37,327 bases of DNA from the IMG/VR virus record IMGVR_UViG_3300007640_000091, positions 1 through 37,327 of that record. One strand, written 5' to 3'. The notes under the pieces are model-generated. The model searched no databases. It was not told the DNA's origin and saw only the letters and a list, made by a program, of their open reading frames with translations. Both the position numbers and the translations under genes were made by a program. This document shows, one piece after another, positions 8,924 to 17,945 of the stretch (position 1 is the stretch's first letter; each line of letters starts with the position of its first letter). The DNA comes from a virus.

Positions 8924-11001
8924 TGGCTGATATAGGTGTACCGCAGTACATACCGACGAGCTCGGTCCCCTCTGGGAACGATGCTCCTGATATAGCGGCT
9001 GGTGTAGGCGCAGCAGCGGCAGCAGCCAGTGCAATCTACTCCCAGAAAAAGGAAGACCAACTCGCACGAGACTTAGAGGCAACTGCTAAGGATGGCTTAG
9101 CTGTTGTCACAGATCCAGCAGAAGAAGAGCTGGGCTATGTGTTCGGACGAGAGCGAGAGCAGCAGCTCTACGACCAGCTCCGTAGCTATCAGGCCCAAGC
9201 CTCTCAGGCTACTGGGTCTGTCCGTGCTGCCGTAGTTAACAAGGCCAAAAGGCTCACGTACGAGGCTTTAAAGAAGAACCCATCGCTCTCCGATAGGTTC
9301 AAGAACGAGTTCAACGAGTTCATGGGACTCAACCCAGACCTCGATGCTCTGGGTATGTACGATGAGTCGGCTAGTAGCCTCGGTGCTCAGTCTAGGAAGC
9401 AGATGGATCTGATCTTTGAGAAGGGATACGGACGACCCTCTGAGGGTGGGTTCGGTATCCCGGCTTCCGTTCCGTTTGGTTCCCCCGAGTTCGTACGTAA
9501 GTGGTTTGAGAAGGAAGATGCCGATACCCTTATGAACAACCGGATCTTTATGCTCAACACTATCGACGTAGGAGCAGAGTTTAATCTGGAGACAGGGGCA
9601 GCGGTACTTCAGGAGTCCATCGGTAAGAACATTAACGCAGTGGATTCGTACTTTAAGACCGTACAGGCCCAAGGGGTAGAGATAGCAGGCATTGCCAAGA
9701 AGATCGCTAACGGTCAGGCATCCTCTGACGAGATGGAGATCTATAACCTGTGGCAACAGGGTGGCGCACAGGAAGCTATCCAAGGCTTTGAGCAGTACAA
9801 GGCTAACTTTGAGATGCTTAAGGCTAACATACCCCCGAGTGCTCGTAACTCGGATCGTGGTAAGAACACCATTGCTATGCTCAATGACCAGATAGGGTAC
9901 ATTGACAGGTGGCAGGCAGCCTTCGAAGGCATGGCTGAGAACCCCGACCTTGTTAAGCTCATGCAGATTGAGTCCGAGGTACGCCAGACTAAGTGGCGGG
10001 AGAACTTCCCCCAGCAGGACAAGATGGTCCAGCGTATGCAACAGATCCGTCCTCTTCTGGAGTACGCCGAAGTCATCGGACTTAAGGACGTAATGATGAA
10101 GAACAAGATGGGTGACCTTACCATCGACGGACTGGAACAGTACATCGTAGACTCCCTCACCTTTGGGGCTGAGGGTATTGACAGGGCTCAGAGGGTAGAC
10201 CCCGAGGAGTACCGGAGGGGTATCCTGCGTAATAAGGACAACGCTGAGGGAGCCCCCTATGGTGGGGGTACGGATCAGGAGCAGGGCCAGACCGCTATCC
10301 GTAAGCTGGAGACAGCGGTAATCATGGACGCTGGAGCTAATCAGGTGTACACCGAGATTGGTAGGCCCGAGGAATCCATCCTCTTCCCCTCTATGGGTGC
10401 TCAGGTAGCCCACGTTAACGAGCTGCGTACGGGCAATCAGTACGCCCAGTCTACCGTTGATAAGGTAGCTGAGCTGTACGGTGGTACCGATGTGGTAGAT
10501 CAGGTAGTGGCTATCAGGGCTAACCCGAACCAGCCCCCTGAGGCTGTCGCTATCGCTGCTCTAGGTGAGGAACTGTCAGACTACATCGTTAGTATGCCTA
10601 ACGGTGGGATGCGAGGGCAGATCGCTAGTCTTGCTAGTGACCTAGATCGGAAGTTTGGTGGGGTACCACTGAGTTCCCTAGTCTACGTATCGCACGAAAA
10701 CCTAGATAAGGGTCAGATACGTATCAAACTAAGGAACGATGCTGAGAATGAGGTCCTTACAAGGGACACCACACGCTACCGTGAGGCTAGCCTGAGGAGT
10801 GCAAGCCCCTCAGAGCTGCGTCGTACCCGCAGAGAACTGGACGAAGCAGCCCGTGCCATTGAAACGAGGCTGAATAACCTGCTCAGGTTCCAAGCACACG
10901 TAGATTTCTACAAAGATCAGTACGCTGACGTACCAGCGTACGGTATAACGTACAAAAACATGGGTCTCGACCTGCTATTTCCAGCTAACCGAGGTGAATA
11001 A
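8923..11001 (+). CDS. Internal virion protein, 692 aa
   Basis: After a short polar leader, residues ~25-42 form an Ala/Gly-rich helix (GVGAAAAAASAIYSQKKE). The rest is helical and charged with many Gln/Glu/Arg residues and no recognisable catalytic motif. Its length is close to T7 gp15 (747 residues), and it lies between two other giant proteins in one tightly coupled operon, so a gp15-like core or channel role is likely. Residues around 440 contain a Gly-rich loop (GAPYGGGTDQEQGQ). The long open frame on the opposite strand across this gene is a shadow. Confidence 0.7.
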   Translation: MADIGVPQYIPTSSVPSGNDAPDIAAGVGAAAAAASAIYSQKKEDQLARDLEATAKDGLAVVTDPAEEELGYVFGREREQQLYDQLRSYQAQASQATGSVRAAVVNKAKRLTYEALKKNPSLSDRFKNEFNEFMGLNPDLDALGMYDESASSLGAQSRKQMDLIFEKGYGRPSEGGFGIPASVPFGSPEFVRKWFEKEDADTLMNNRIFMLNTIDVGAEFNLETGAAVLQESIGKNINAVDSYFKTVQAQGVEIAGIAKKIANGQASSDEMEIYNLWQQGGAQEAIQGFEQYKANFEMLKANIPPSARNSDRGKNTIAMLNDQIGYIDRWQAAFEGMAENPDLVKLMQIESEVRQTKWRENFPQQDKMVQRMQQIRPLLEYAEVIGLKDVMMKNKMGDLTIDGLEQYIVDSLTFGAEGIDRAQRVDPEEYRRGILRNKDNAEGAPYGGGTDQEQGQTAIRKLETAVIMDAGANQVYTEIGRPEESILFPSMGAQVAHVNELRTGNQYAQSTVDKVAELYGGTDVVDQVVAIRANPNQPPEAVAIAALGEELSDYIVSMPNGGMRGQIASLASDLDRKFGGVPLSSLVYVSHENLDKGQIRIKLRNDAENEVLTRDTTRYREASLRSASPSELRRTRRELDEAARAIETRLNNLLRFQAHVDFYKDQYADVPAYGITYKNMGLDLLFPANRGE

Positions 11002-14000
11002 TGGCTGACATTGCCCCTAATAGGCAGAATTTTTACGCTGAACGCCGGCTTACGGATCAAGCGATCATTAATCGCTCCCGTGAACTGGATAAAGCTATGG
11101 GTGAATCCCAAGAAAGGTTCTCTCCTAATAGGAGCGTAGACCCTATCTCTCTTATGAGTGCCTTATTCGACACTGAGTACTGGAAACAGGACGTATGGCC
11201 CCGTATTGTGGACTATGCCGGGGCAGTATCGGACAAAGAGTTCTGGACAGAGGATGTAGCCCGCAATGTTAAGCCTGCTTTGAAGAAAACAGGCAAGGCT
11301 TACGTCTCTGGCATAGCGGGTGCTCCTGTAGACCTTACTGTAATAGCAGCACACACCTTTTGGTGGGTGACTGACAACTTAGGGCTCAGTAATGGGGGTG
11401 ACTATAGTTGGTTAGAGGGTATGCCGGACTTCAAGAAGATCCCAGTCAGCTCTGACTGGATAATGAAGAACGTGTTTGAAGAGGAACCCGAGGGTCTTGA
11501 GTGGATTGCTGGTTCGTTGTTGCAACCACCCGCAAACTTTACGGCTAAAGCCGCTATCTTCATTGGTGCCAAGACAGGATTCCCTAAGTACGTAGCCTCA
11601 CTGGGCAACGATACCCAACAAGTAAGGAACGCCCACAAGAACTACAACGATGCTCAGTATGCTGCTGAACTAGTGAAGAGGGGCGAGATGACCCACTCTG
11701 AGATGATCGCTGAAACGGGCTGGAGTCTCACCCCTAACGATGAGCTTCAGATGTTCGTTGATTCTAGCGAGGCTTCCTTCAACTGGTTTGCCATTGACGA
11801 TGCTCTGATAGAAGGTGCTAACACAGCAACGGAGAACCACACCATAGTTTCCATGAGGACAGGAGATATATGGGATCACCCCGAACTTAGGAAAATCTAT
11901 GGTGAGGAGTACGGTGATTTCAACACCACGTTCTCGCTAGAGAAGATACCCGATGGTAAAGATATCATGGGTAACGGTGGCTACAGAGTACAGGACAAGG
12001 ACGGTAACTGGTGGCAGGTATCCACTAACGGGGCAGAGCCGGGTACTGGTGGGGCAGTGATGAGGAGTCAGCCCCAGTGGGAGAAGAGTACGGCTGAGGT
12101 ACGTGGGTGGCCCAGTAGGGACTACCCCGGACAAAGACCCATGTCTCAGCAAGCTATGCGAGATAAACTGGAACAGGTCATGATACACGAGTACCGTCAC
12201 GGTTTCTCGGCAAACAACCAGTGGGTTGGTGGTGGAAGCTCCCGCTATTACGAGCAACTAATTCAGCAGTCTGTCAATGGGTACCTCTCCAGTGCCATAC
12301 CTCTGCTAGTAGAGCAGTACGCACGGGAGGGTGTGGATGTTGTGGGTTCTACACAGTTCTTTGACATCTTAAAGGGCCAGTTCCGTAATGTAGACGAGGA
12401 TCTCCTGAGGTCCTATATCCGAAACGGTGCTACAATGGCTAGGGGTGAGGTTGACGGTGCTATGTCTGTATCCCATAGGGCTAGGAGAGATCGGTATGAA
12501 GCCGATGTACAGAATATCATCAATATGGTGGCTGGCTCTGAGAGAGGTAAGGAAGCTGTTGATATCTTTGCTCGGAAGATCGACAACCAAGTGATCTACG
12601 ATATGTCAAGGAACATATACGGTAGGTTGGGTGACGAGCAAGCCGCTAGGATGCAAGAATACTTGTGGATGATGCGTGAAAAGAATCCAGAGAAACGTAT
12701 GGAGATGGCTAGGGCGTACGCTAATGAGGTAGCGTGGACTTATGAGGACCTACCACCGTACATTGAGAGACTCTTTGGCCCCGACTATGACCCGACTGCT
12801 CCCGTTAGGGGTCTGAATCAGGTACAGGATGCCGATGGTCGCTTTAGAGTTGCTACCGAGGGTAACAAGTGGGAGTCCTACATGAAGGGTGAGCCGGAAC
12901 GTGCACCGTGGGACGAGGCGGATAAGATGAACGTAGAGGTAGAGGACGGTATAACCGTACTAGGGGACTTTAAGGAAGCCCCACGTTCTGATCCGCTCCA
13001 GCCTGAAGGCCCGGTATTTGACCGTGGCCGGGATACCCAGCGTACCCTGAGTACCCGTGGGGGTACGGAAGGTGGACTTATGGACTCATCCTTTGAGGAG
13101 CGTGTCAATCCCGGTGGTCTACCCGAGGGTACACAGCAGGTAGGTACCCCAGAGGAGTTGTTCCCAGCGCAGCCTAAGCCCACGGTAGAGGTACCGGGGC
13201 AGGATCACTACTCTAACTACGAGGGTATCCTTACTGAGGAGATGGCGATAGACGAGCTTCTCAATAAGAGACCGGGTAACGGAGCTGTGCGTGAAGCAGC
13301 CAACAAGCTGCTGCACGGTGAGCCTATGAAGTACAAGTCTGACGAGTGGCTGATGAACAAGGCCAGTGAGCTGGGCATCGAGGCTAAGAAGCTATCGGAT
13401 AAGGAACTCAAGCTCAAGATCAAGCGAGAGAATTACCTTAAAAAAAAACAAACACCTAACCCACAGAGTGAAGAACCACCCAAGAAGGACTACTTAGCAG
13501 AGGCGAGAGCAGCACTGAAGAAGGAAGATCCAGACCTTCCGGATGATGAGATAGAGCCTATGGCTATAGCTGACGCTGCTGTCAATAGAGCAAGGGACAA
13601 AGCTTTGGCTACTCCTAAAGGTGAGATAGAGTTGGAGTGGATCAACTGGGGTGGAGATAACGCTAAGATGAAAGCTCTGAAGAACCCCGACGAAGCTATG
13701 CTTCGCAGGTGGGCAGGGCGAGACATAGAGGAAGTACGTTGGGTAAGGACACCAGACGGAGACTTGGTTGTATGGGATGCTGAGAAAGGTATGCACGAGC
13801 CAGTGATGGAAGCGTTAGGCTACAGTGCATGGGATATGCTGGATGATGGAGCTGACAGAGGTGCAGGCTATAAGTTAGACAAAGCTATCGAGAAGCTCTT
13901 TGGTAAGAAGGCACGTAGACAACCAGCGAACCGCCCTGAGTCTCAAGTACCTACTACTAGGAAGAGAATCAGTACTCTTAAGGATGAGTACATACATGGT

Positions 14001-14558
14001 AACTACGGCATCCGAGCACGAGGCAGTAGTATGCAACAGACCTACTCCCCTAGATCTGATGACATCTACTTCAATCAAAGGAAGAGGATGTGGAGAGGGT
14101 CAGACTCGGAGTTAACGGATGAAGAGATCAATGAACTAGCATTTCAAGATCTTCAAAGATTCCAGAAGAATAAGGAAACGGTAGGCTCATGGGATCATGG
14201 CCTACATAAGGTTGATCTACCCACCAGTGCCGGGGGTGCAGGTGGTCCTGTAAAGATAGACATACTTAAGAACCCGACCAAGCAAGAGTTTGATAAGTGG
14301 GCTCGTGATAAGTTCAGGAACTTCTACCGTAGACCTGACGTTAGGGAAGATGATGTACCGGGAGTCCGAGTAATCACCGATGTCAACGGTAACGTGTACG
14401 TGTGGGATGCTGACGATGCCCTTCACCATGACGTTGTCAAGGGGACAGGGATGCAGTACGATTACGAAGATGACTGGACTGACGTAGACAGCATCGACGT
14501 TGACGATCTGTTTAATCAATTAGTAAAGGGTAAGATCTACGAGAAGGCTTATGAGTAA
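11001..14558 (+). CDS. Internal virion protein with HExxH motif and C-terminal tandem repeat, 1185 aa
   Basis: Third giant protein of the ejection set. Residues 396-400 read HEYRH, a zinc-metallopeptidase (HExxH) signature, in a Gly-rich context; a third ligand is not obvious. Residues ~770-810 resemble a SAP-like helix-extended-helix. After a Lys triplet encoded by a run of nine A (residues 814-816) and a Pro-rich linker come two copies of a ~60-residue unit: ~890-941 (KNPDEAMLRRWA ... LVVWDAEKGMHEPVM) and ~1084-1150 (KNPTKQEFDKWAR ... VYVWDADDALHHDVV). Enzyme activity is inference. The 3' end overlaps the lysozyme gene by 8 bp. Confidence 0.7.
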   Translation: MADIAPNRQNFYAERRLTDQAIINRSRELDKAMGESQERFSPNRSVDPISLMSALFDTEYWKQDVWPRIVDYAGAVSDKEFWTEDVARNVKPALKKTGKAYVSGIAGAPVDLTVIAAHTFWWVTDNLGLSNGGDYSWLEGMPDFKKIPVSSDWIMKNVFEEEPEGLEWIAGSLLQPPANFTAKAAIFIGAKTGFPKYVASLGNDTQQVRNAHKNYNDAQYAAELVKRGEMTHSEMIAETGWSLTPNDELQMFVDSSEASFNWFAIDDALIEGANTATENHTIVSMRTGDIWDHPELRKIYGEEYGDFNTTFSLEKIPDGKDIMGNGGYRVQDKDGNWWQVSTNGAEPGTGGAVMRSQPQWEKSTAEVRGWPSRDYPGQRPMSQQAMRDKLEQVMIHEYRHGFSANNQWVGGGSSRYYEQLIQQSVNGYLSSAIPLLVEQYAREGVDVVGSTQFFDILKGQFRNVDEDLLRSYIRNGATMARGEVDGAMSVSHRARRDRYEADVQNIINMVAGSERGKEAVDIFARKIDNQVIYDMSRNIYGRLGDEQAARMQEYLWMMREKNPEKRMEMARAYANEVAWTYEDLPPYIERLFGPDYDPTAPVRGLNQVQDADGRFRVATEGNKWESYMKGEPERAPWDEADKMNVEVEDGITVLGDFKEAPRSDPLQPEGPVFDRGRDTQRTLSTRGGTEGGLMDSSFEERVNPGGLPEGTQQVGTPEELFPAQPKPTVEVPGQDHYSNYEGILTEEMAIDELLNKRPGNGAVREAANKLLHGEPMKYKSDEWLMNKASELGIEAKKLSDKELKLKIKRENYLKKKQTPNPQSEEPPKKDYLAEARAALKKEDPDLPDDEIEPMAIADAAVNRARDKALATPKGEIELEWINWGGDNAKMKALKNPDEAMLRRWAGRDIEEVRWVRTPDGDLVVWDAEKGMHEPVMEALGYSAWDMLDDGADRGAGYKLDKAIEKLFGKKARRQPANRPESQVPTTRKRISTLKDEYIHGNYGIRARGSSMQQTYSPRSDDIYFNQRKRMWRGSDSELTDEEINELAFQDLQRFQKNKETVGSWDHGLHKVDLPTSAGGAGGPVKIDILKNPTKQEFDKWARDKFRNFYRRPDVREDDVPGVRVITDVNGNVYVWDADDALHHDVVKGTGMQYDYEDDWTDVDSIDVDDLFNQLVKGKIYEKAYE

Positions 14559-14979
14559 ACTACTGGAATCGGTTAAGCTACACGAGGGACTGAGGCTCAA
14601 AGCTTATCAGGATAGCGTGGGTGTCTGGACCATAGGATATGGAGAGAACCTACAGGAGTTGGAGATAGACGAGGCTCTAGCTGAGCACTGGCTTGAGGAG
14701 TCTATCCTCAAGGCCGAGCAATACGCTAGGAACTACAGCTTCTACGATTCTCTGTCTCAACCACGTAAGGACGTACTGATAGAGATGATCTTTAACATGG
14801 GACCGTCTCGCGTACGAGGTTTCACTAACGCACTGGCAGCCATGAAGGCTGGCAATTATGAGGATGCAGCTAGGGAAATGCTGGACTCTAAATGGGCTAG
14901 ACAAGTAGGCAAGCGGGCTGATAGACTAGCTGAACAGATGAGAACAGGGAAGTACTGGAATGCAGACACCGGACAGTAA
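14551..14979 (+). CDS. Endolysin, T4-type lysozyme (GH24)
   Basis: A 142-residue N-acetylmuramidase. The GH24 catalytic triad is intact: E12 in LHEG, D21 in YQDS and T27 in WTIGYG, the T4 lysozyme spacing (E11/D20/T26) shifted by one. The C-terminal half contains the usual helical core (LIEMIFNMG; SKWARQVGKRADRLAEQM). There is no signal peptide or SAR segment, so it needs a holin for release; several small membrane proteins follow. It overlaps the preceding and following genes by short stretches, consistent with one late lysis/structure operon. Confidence 0.92.
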   Translation: MSKLLESVKLHEGLRLKAYQDSVGVWTIGYGENLQELEIDEALAEHWLEESILKAEQYARNYSFYDSLSQPRKDVLIEMIFNMGPSRVRGFTNALAAMKAGNYEDAAREMLDSKWARQVGKRADRLAEQMRTGKYWNADTGQ

Positions 14980-15379
14980 TACCATGACAACGAACGCTGA
15001 CAATTGGGTACGAGTACAACGTCTAGAAGCAGACGTAGCTGGTCTGCAAGTTGATATTCAATATATCAGGACATCTATAGACCAGCTCATGACTCACCAG
15101 AACAGACAGTTCCCGTTCGGGCCTATGGTCAGTATGGTATCAGTCCTTGTACTGGTACTAGGTGGGTTTGCTACGATGTTAACCGCTCCCATAGCAGAGC
15201 TTACGACGTATAACCGAGAGCAGATAGAGGCTAACCAGTCTGTGGATCAGGACAAACACTCGGAGCTAGCAGTAGAGAACTCCTACCTTAGGGGTAGGGT
15301 TGAGACACTGGAAGAACGGGTAAGGGAGATTGATATATACGGTTCCCGCAGGTGGAACCACGGAGATATCAAACCGTGA
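14960..15379 (+). CDS. Single-span membrane protein with coiled coils, holin or spanin candidate
   Basis: A 139-residue protein with a heptad-like helix at residues ~15-40, one strong membrane segment at ~52-73 (MVSMVSVLVLVLGGFATML), and a second coiled coil at ~100-130 (LRGRVETLEERVREID). The start at 14960 has AGGGAAG about 7 nt upstream and overlaps the lysozyme gene by 20 bp; an ATG at 14984 is a weaker alternative. Its place right after the lysozyme gene suggests a role in lysis, but I do not recognise a holin family. Confidence 0.7.
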   Translation: MQTPDSNTMTTNADNWVRVQRLEADVAGLQVDIQYIRTSIDQLMTHQNRQFPFGPMVSMVSVLVLVLGGFATMLTAPIAELTTYNREQIEANQSVDQDKHSELAVENSYLRGRVETLEERVREIDIYGSRRWNHGDIKP

Positions 15380-15639
15380 AATTAGACTTCAACATAGCAA
15401 GTATATGGGCAGCTCTAGTAACCACAGGTACGGCTATGTTGTGGTTATTTACCAACATCGCTTGGGCTGCTGACATTGATAGAATCGAGATCCGTCTTAT
15501 TAAGCAAGAGATCAGGGAGATCCGGCGGGACTTACAGGATACGGATGACGATACTGTACGGGCCTACTTAGAGGCCGAACTTAATGAACTAATCGACGTA
15601 CTATGTACGATGAAACCAGAAGATAGGGAATGTAACTAA
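15376..15639 (+). CDS. Small membrane protein with charged helical tail
   Basis: About 87 residues from the GTG at 15376, whose GTGA overlaps the previous stop and has GGAG about 10 nt upstream; a GTG at 15352 is an alternative giving 95 residues. Residues ~8-28 are hydrophobic (ASIWAALVTTGTAMLWLF) and end in an AWA motif that could be a signal-peptidase site, so it is either a membrane anchor or a secreted helix. The remainder is a charged coiled coil (IRLIKQEIREIRRDLQD) with two Cys near the end. Lysis or envelope function is a guess from context. Confidence 0.65.
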   Translation: MKLDFNIASIWAALVTTGTAMLWLFTNIAWAADIDRIEIRLIKQEIREIRRDLQDTDDDTVRAYLEAELNELIDVLCTMKPEDRECN

Positions 15640-16733
15640 TGGCTAAGCTATCACTCACCGACTTAGTATCGGGGTACGCTGCTGCTGCCGCATACAACGC
15701 TAACAATACGTTGATCGAAGCAGCACTAGAGAATACTCTGTCTAGGGATGGTACCTCTCCTAACACGATGAGTGCCAACTTGGACATGAATTCCAACAAG
15801 ATCACCAACCTTACGGATGGTACTAATAATCAGGACGCAGTTACCTACGCTCAGCTAGCAGCCGCTAGCCTTGCCAGCATAGCGAGCGTGGATGATCTCT
15901 CTGATGTCACTATCACCAGTGCTGCTAGTGGTGACGTTCTGTACTACAACGGTAGTGCTTGGGTAGACAGTGCTCTGAGTACTATTGTTACTGAAGCTAT
16001 TGTAGAGGGAGCCTTGACAGGCATCACAGCCTTTACGGTAGGGAACTACGTGTTCAACGTAGACCAGACCGTAGGTGCTGGGCAGGACAACTACGTACTG
16101 ACGTACGACCACGGTACTGGTGAGATAGGACTGGAAGCTGCTGCTGGTGGTGGTGGACTATCTAACGTAGTAGAGGACGTTACTCCTCAGCTTGGTGGCA
16201 ACCTTGATCTCAATAGCCAGACAATCAACGGTACGGGTACCATTGGTATCACTGGTGCTATCACAGCAACCAGCTACGGTGGTATCACAGAAGCTAATCT
16301 AGTTGATAAGAGTGCTGCCGAGACTGTCTCTGGTCTATGGACCATGAGTGGTGGCATCAACATGGCTGATGCTACCCTTGACAGACCTAAGCTGGAGGAC
16401 TACGGTATCACCTCTACCTCCCCGTCCTCTAGTTCTGGGGCTATCACGCTTGACCTGTCCGCCGGTAACTCGTTCCAGACTACCCTAACTGAGAACATCA
16501 CTAGTATTACACTATCTAACCCACCGGCCTCTGGTACTTACGGTGAGTGTATCTGGAAGATCACGCAGGGTGCCAGTGCGTACACTGTAACCTTCCCGGC
16601 TGCTGTATTGTGGCCTGATGGGGGTACAGCCCCGACCATCTCCACTACTAACGGAGACGTAGACATCGTAGTCATGCGTACATGGGACGCTGGTACTACG
16701 TGGTACGGTGATGTCGGACAGGACTACGCATAA
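15639..16733 (+). CDS. Tail fibre or tail appendage protein
   Basis: A 364-residue protein with low-complexity Thr/Ser/Gly/Asn beta-structure. The N-terminus contains a fibre-type repeat segment (MSANLDMNSNKITNLTDGT), the 'keep-track-of-nodes' motif common in phage fibres, followed by repeated 'SGDVLYYNGSAWVDS' and 'PQLGGNLDLNSQTINGTG' modules. The C-terminus is a compact beta region ending in GTTWYGDVGQDYA. It begins at a TAATGG overlap with the preceding gene and ends with an overlap to a second small beta-rich protein. It probably forms the host-contact fibre. Confidence 0.8.
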   Translation: MAKLSLTDLVSGYAAAAAYNANNTLIEAALENTLSRDGTSPNTMSANLDMNSNKITNLTDGTNNQDAVTYAQLAAASLASIASVDDLSDVTITSAASGDVLYYNGSAWVDSALSTIVTEAIVEGALTGITAFTVGNYVFNVDQTVGAGQDNYVLTYDHGTGEIGLEAAAGGGGLSNVVEDVTPQLGGNLDLNSQTINGTGTIGITGAITATSYGGITEANLVDKSAAETVSGLWTMSGGINMADATLDRPKLEDYGITSTSPSSSSGAITLDLSAGNSFQTTLTENITSITLSNPPASGTYGECIWKITQGASAYTVTFPAAVLWPDGGTAPTISTTNGDVDIVVMRTWDAGTTWYGDVGQDYA

Positions 16734-17161
16734 TGCTAGGCTTCTTTGTCTTAGGTAGAGGGACTAGCTGCGTACTATCAGGCGCAAGCCCTAATATGTC
16801 TGATGAGTGTACCGACCCTTGTACTGCACAGGTACGGTTCCGTCTATTAAGGAATGGTACATGGGACACCCAAGGTGGGGGCGGGTCTGGTGGCTGGATC
16901 AGTAGCCCCTGTCAGACCGCTACTGTGGGTGACAGTTACGAGGCAGAGTTCGTAGTTGACACAGGGGATGGTCCTACCTCTACGTCCTCGTCACCTACTG
17001 GTGCGGGGAACTGGTACACTATCAGCAGTACCCTTGATTGGACATGGACTACCTCAGTAGCCGGTGGTCTGGATGGTACCGCTACTGTAACCGTAAGAGA
17101 GATCGCTGATACTGGCAACAGTGTCACGTTCAGCCTTACAGCACATACATTGGTGGAGTAA
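16733..17161 (+). CDS. Beta-rich protein next to tail fibre
   Basis: A 142-residue protein, Gly/Ser/Thr-rich, with four Cys in the first ~70 residues and a C-terminal half that looks like an Ig-like or fibronectin-like beta-sandwich (TATVTVREIADTGNSVTFSL). It starts inside the stop of the fibre gene, so it is probably co-translated with it. It may be a fibre tip, fibre chaperone or decoration protein. I do not recognise a family. Confidence 0.65.
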   Translation: MLGFFVLGRGTSCVLSGASPNMSDECTDPCTAQVRFRLLRNGTWDTQGGGGSGGWISSPCQTATVGDSYEAEFVVDTGDGPTSTSSSPTGAGNWYTISSTLDWTWTTSVAGGLDGTATVTVREIADTGNSVTFSLTAHTLVE

Positions 17162-17164
17162 GTT

Positions 17165-17245
17165 ATGGAATGTCAACTGTGTAAGTTAATCCGGAAGCTG
17201 CGTAAGCTAGGCTTCCTTAAGAAGAAGGAACCGAGGAGGGGATGA
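17165..17245 (+). CDS. 26-aa basic CxxC peptide
   Basis: A short open frame, MECQLCKLIRKLRKLGFLKK then KEPRRG, starting 3 nt after the preceding stop. It has one CxxC pair and is strongly basic. Its end overlaps the next ATG (GATGATG) and it contains the GAGGAGGGG that serves as ribosome site for that gene. It is either a real coupled micro-gene or a leader peptide; coding status is uncertain. Confidence 0.4.
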   Translation: MECQLCKLIRKLRKLGFLKKKEPRRG

Positions 17246-17403
17246 TGACCTTTGTAGGATTTTGTTTTTTGGTGGTAGTAGGATATGGTGTCTATTACTT
17301 AGTACAGAAGAAGAGGTTGGAAGGTGCGGAAGCACCTAAGCCTAAGCACCCGGACCCTAGGGTTCCGACGGGAGGTTCCGGTGGTGGATCAAAGGACGAG
17401 TAA
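17242..17403 (+). CDS. 53-aa single-span membrane protein
   Basis: A small protein preceded by a strong GAGGAGGGG ribosome site. Residues 4-21 form a membrane helix (FVGFCFLVVVGYGVYYLV), followed by a basic patch (QKKRLEG), a Pro/Lys linker and a Gly/Ser-rich tail. It lies between the fibre genes and the holin-like and spanin genes, so a lysis role (holin or antiholin type) is plausible. It overlaps the next gene by 20 bp. Confidence 0.6.
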   Translation: MMTFVGFCFLVVVGYGVYYLVQKKRLEGAEAPKPKHPDPRVPTGGSGGGSKDE

Positions 17404-17626
17404 GCAATGGTACCAGTCAAAGACTATGGTGTTCAACCTAGTGTCAGCATTGATAATGATGACGCAGGGTTTAGCTACACTGTTCGCTGGACTTGGCGCA
17501 GTCCTTCCCGAGACTGCTATAATCTGGGTAGTGTTCGGTATCAATATTATAAACATGGGACTGAGAGCAGTCACCAATAGTGGAATAGTGAGTAAGCCTA
17601 ATGCTATGGCTAAACCTGAAAGCTAA
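17384..17626 (+). CDS. Holin-like two-span membrane protein
   Basis: I choose the GTG at 17384 because GGAGGT lies 7 nt upstream; upstream in-frame codons are shadow of the previous gene. The 80-residue product begins MDQRTSKQWYQSKTMVFNLV, the 'W-Y-x-S-K-T' opening common in small phage holin-like proteins, then has two hydrophobic segments at ~17-38 and ~46-62 and a short Lys-containing tail. Two helices, small size and location immediately before the Rz-type spanin make a class II-like holin the best guess. Confidence 0.7.
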   Translation: MDQRTSKQWYQSKTMVFNLVSALIMMTQGLATLFAGLGAVLPETAIIWVVFGINIINMGLRAVTNSGIVSKPNAMAKPES

Positions 17627-17945
17627 GTTAGCTTTAGCCGGGGCTGCTATCATAGCAGTCCTCGGTTTCTTTCTTAGGATGTCAATGTTAAAGAACCAGA
17701 ATGAGAGGTTGAAAGTCAAGGCTGATACCTTACAAGCTCAGGTTCATCAAGCCAAGACAATCAAGAAAGAAGAGAAGAAGATCCAAGAGGAGTTCCGCTC
17801 TAGGGAGACGGACCTCCTCAATGAGTTAGAAGAACATTCAAAGATTAAAGAAAAGCTAGACAAGGAAGAAGATCCTGTCAAGAAAGAGGAGATCAAGCAT
17901 GAGTTTCAGGGTATTGACAACTTGTCTAATCCTAACGATTGGTAG
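17601..17945 (+). CDS. Inner-membrane spanin (Rz-like)
   Basis: A 114-residue protein with an N-terminal membrane anchor (residues ~7-26, LKAKLALAGAAIIAVLGFFL) and a long periplasmic coiled coil rich in Lys/Glu (residues ~30-100). This is the standard i-spanin layout. The next gene, a Pro-rich lipoprotein, starts inside it in another frame, as in the lambda Rz/Rz1 pair. Together they would fuse inner and outer membranes at the end of lysis in a Gram-negative host. Confidence 0.8.
   Translation: MLWLNLKAKLALAGAAIIAVLGFFLRMSMLKNQNERLKVKADTLQAQVHQAKTIKKEEKKIQEEFRSRETDLLNELEEHSKIKEKLDKEEDPVKKEEIKHEFQGIDNLSNPNDW

Noticed and set aside
9268-10413. 381-codon open frame on the minus strand
   Set aside because: It is the shadow of the 692-aa virion protein gene, with no ribosome site and Leu/Val-rich composition typical of antisense frames.
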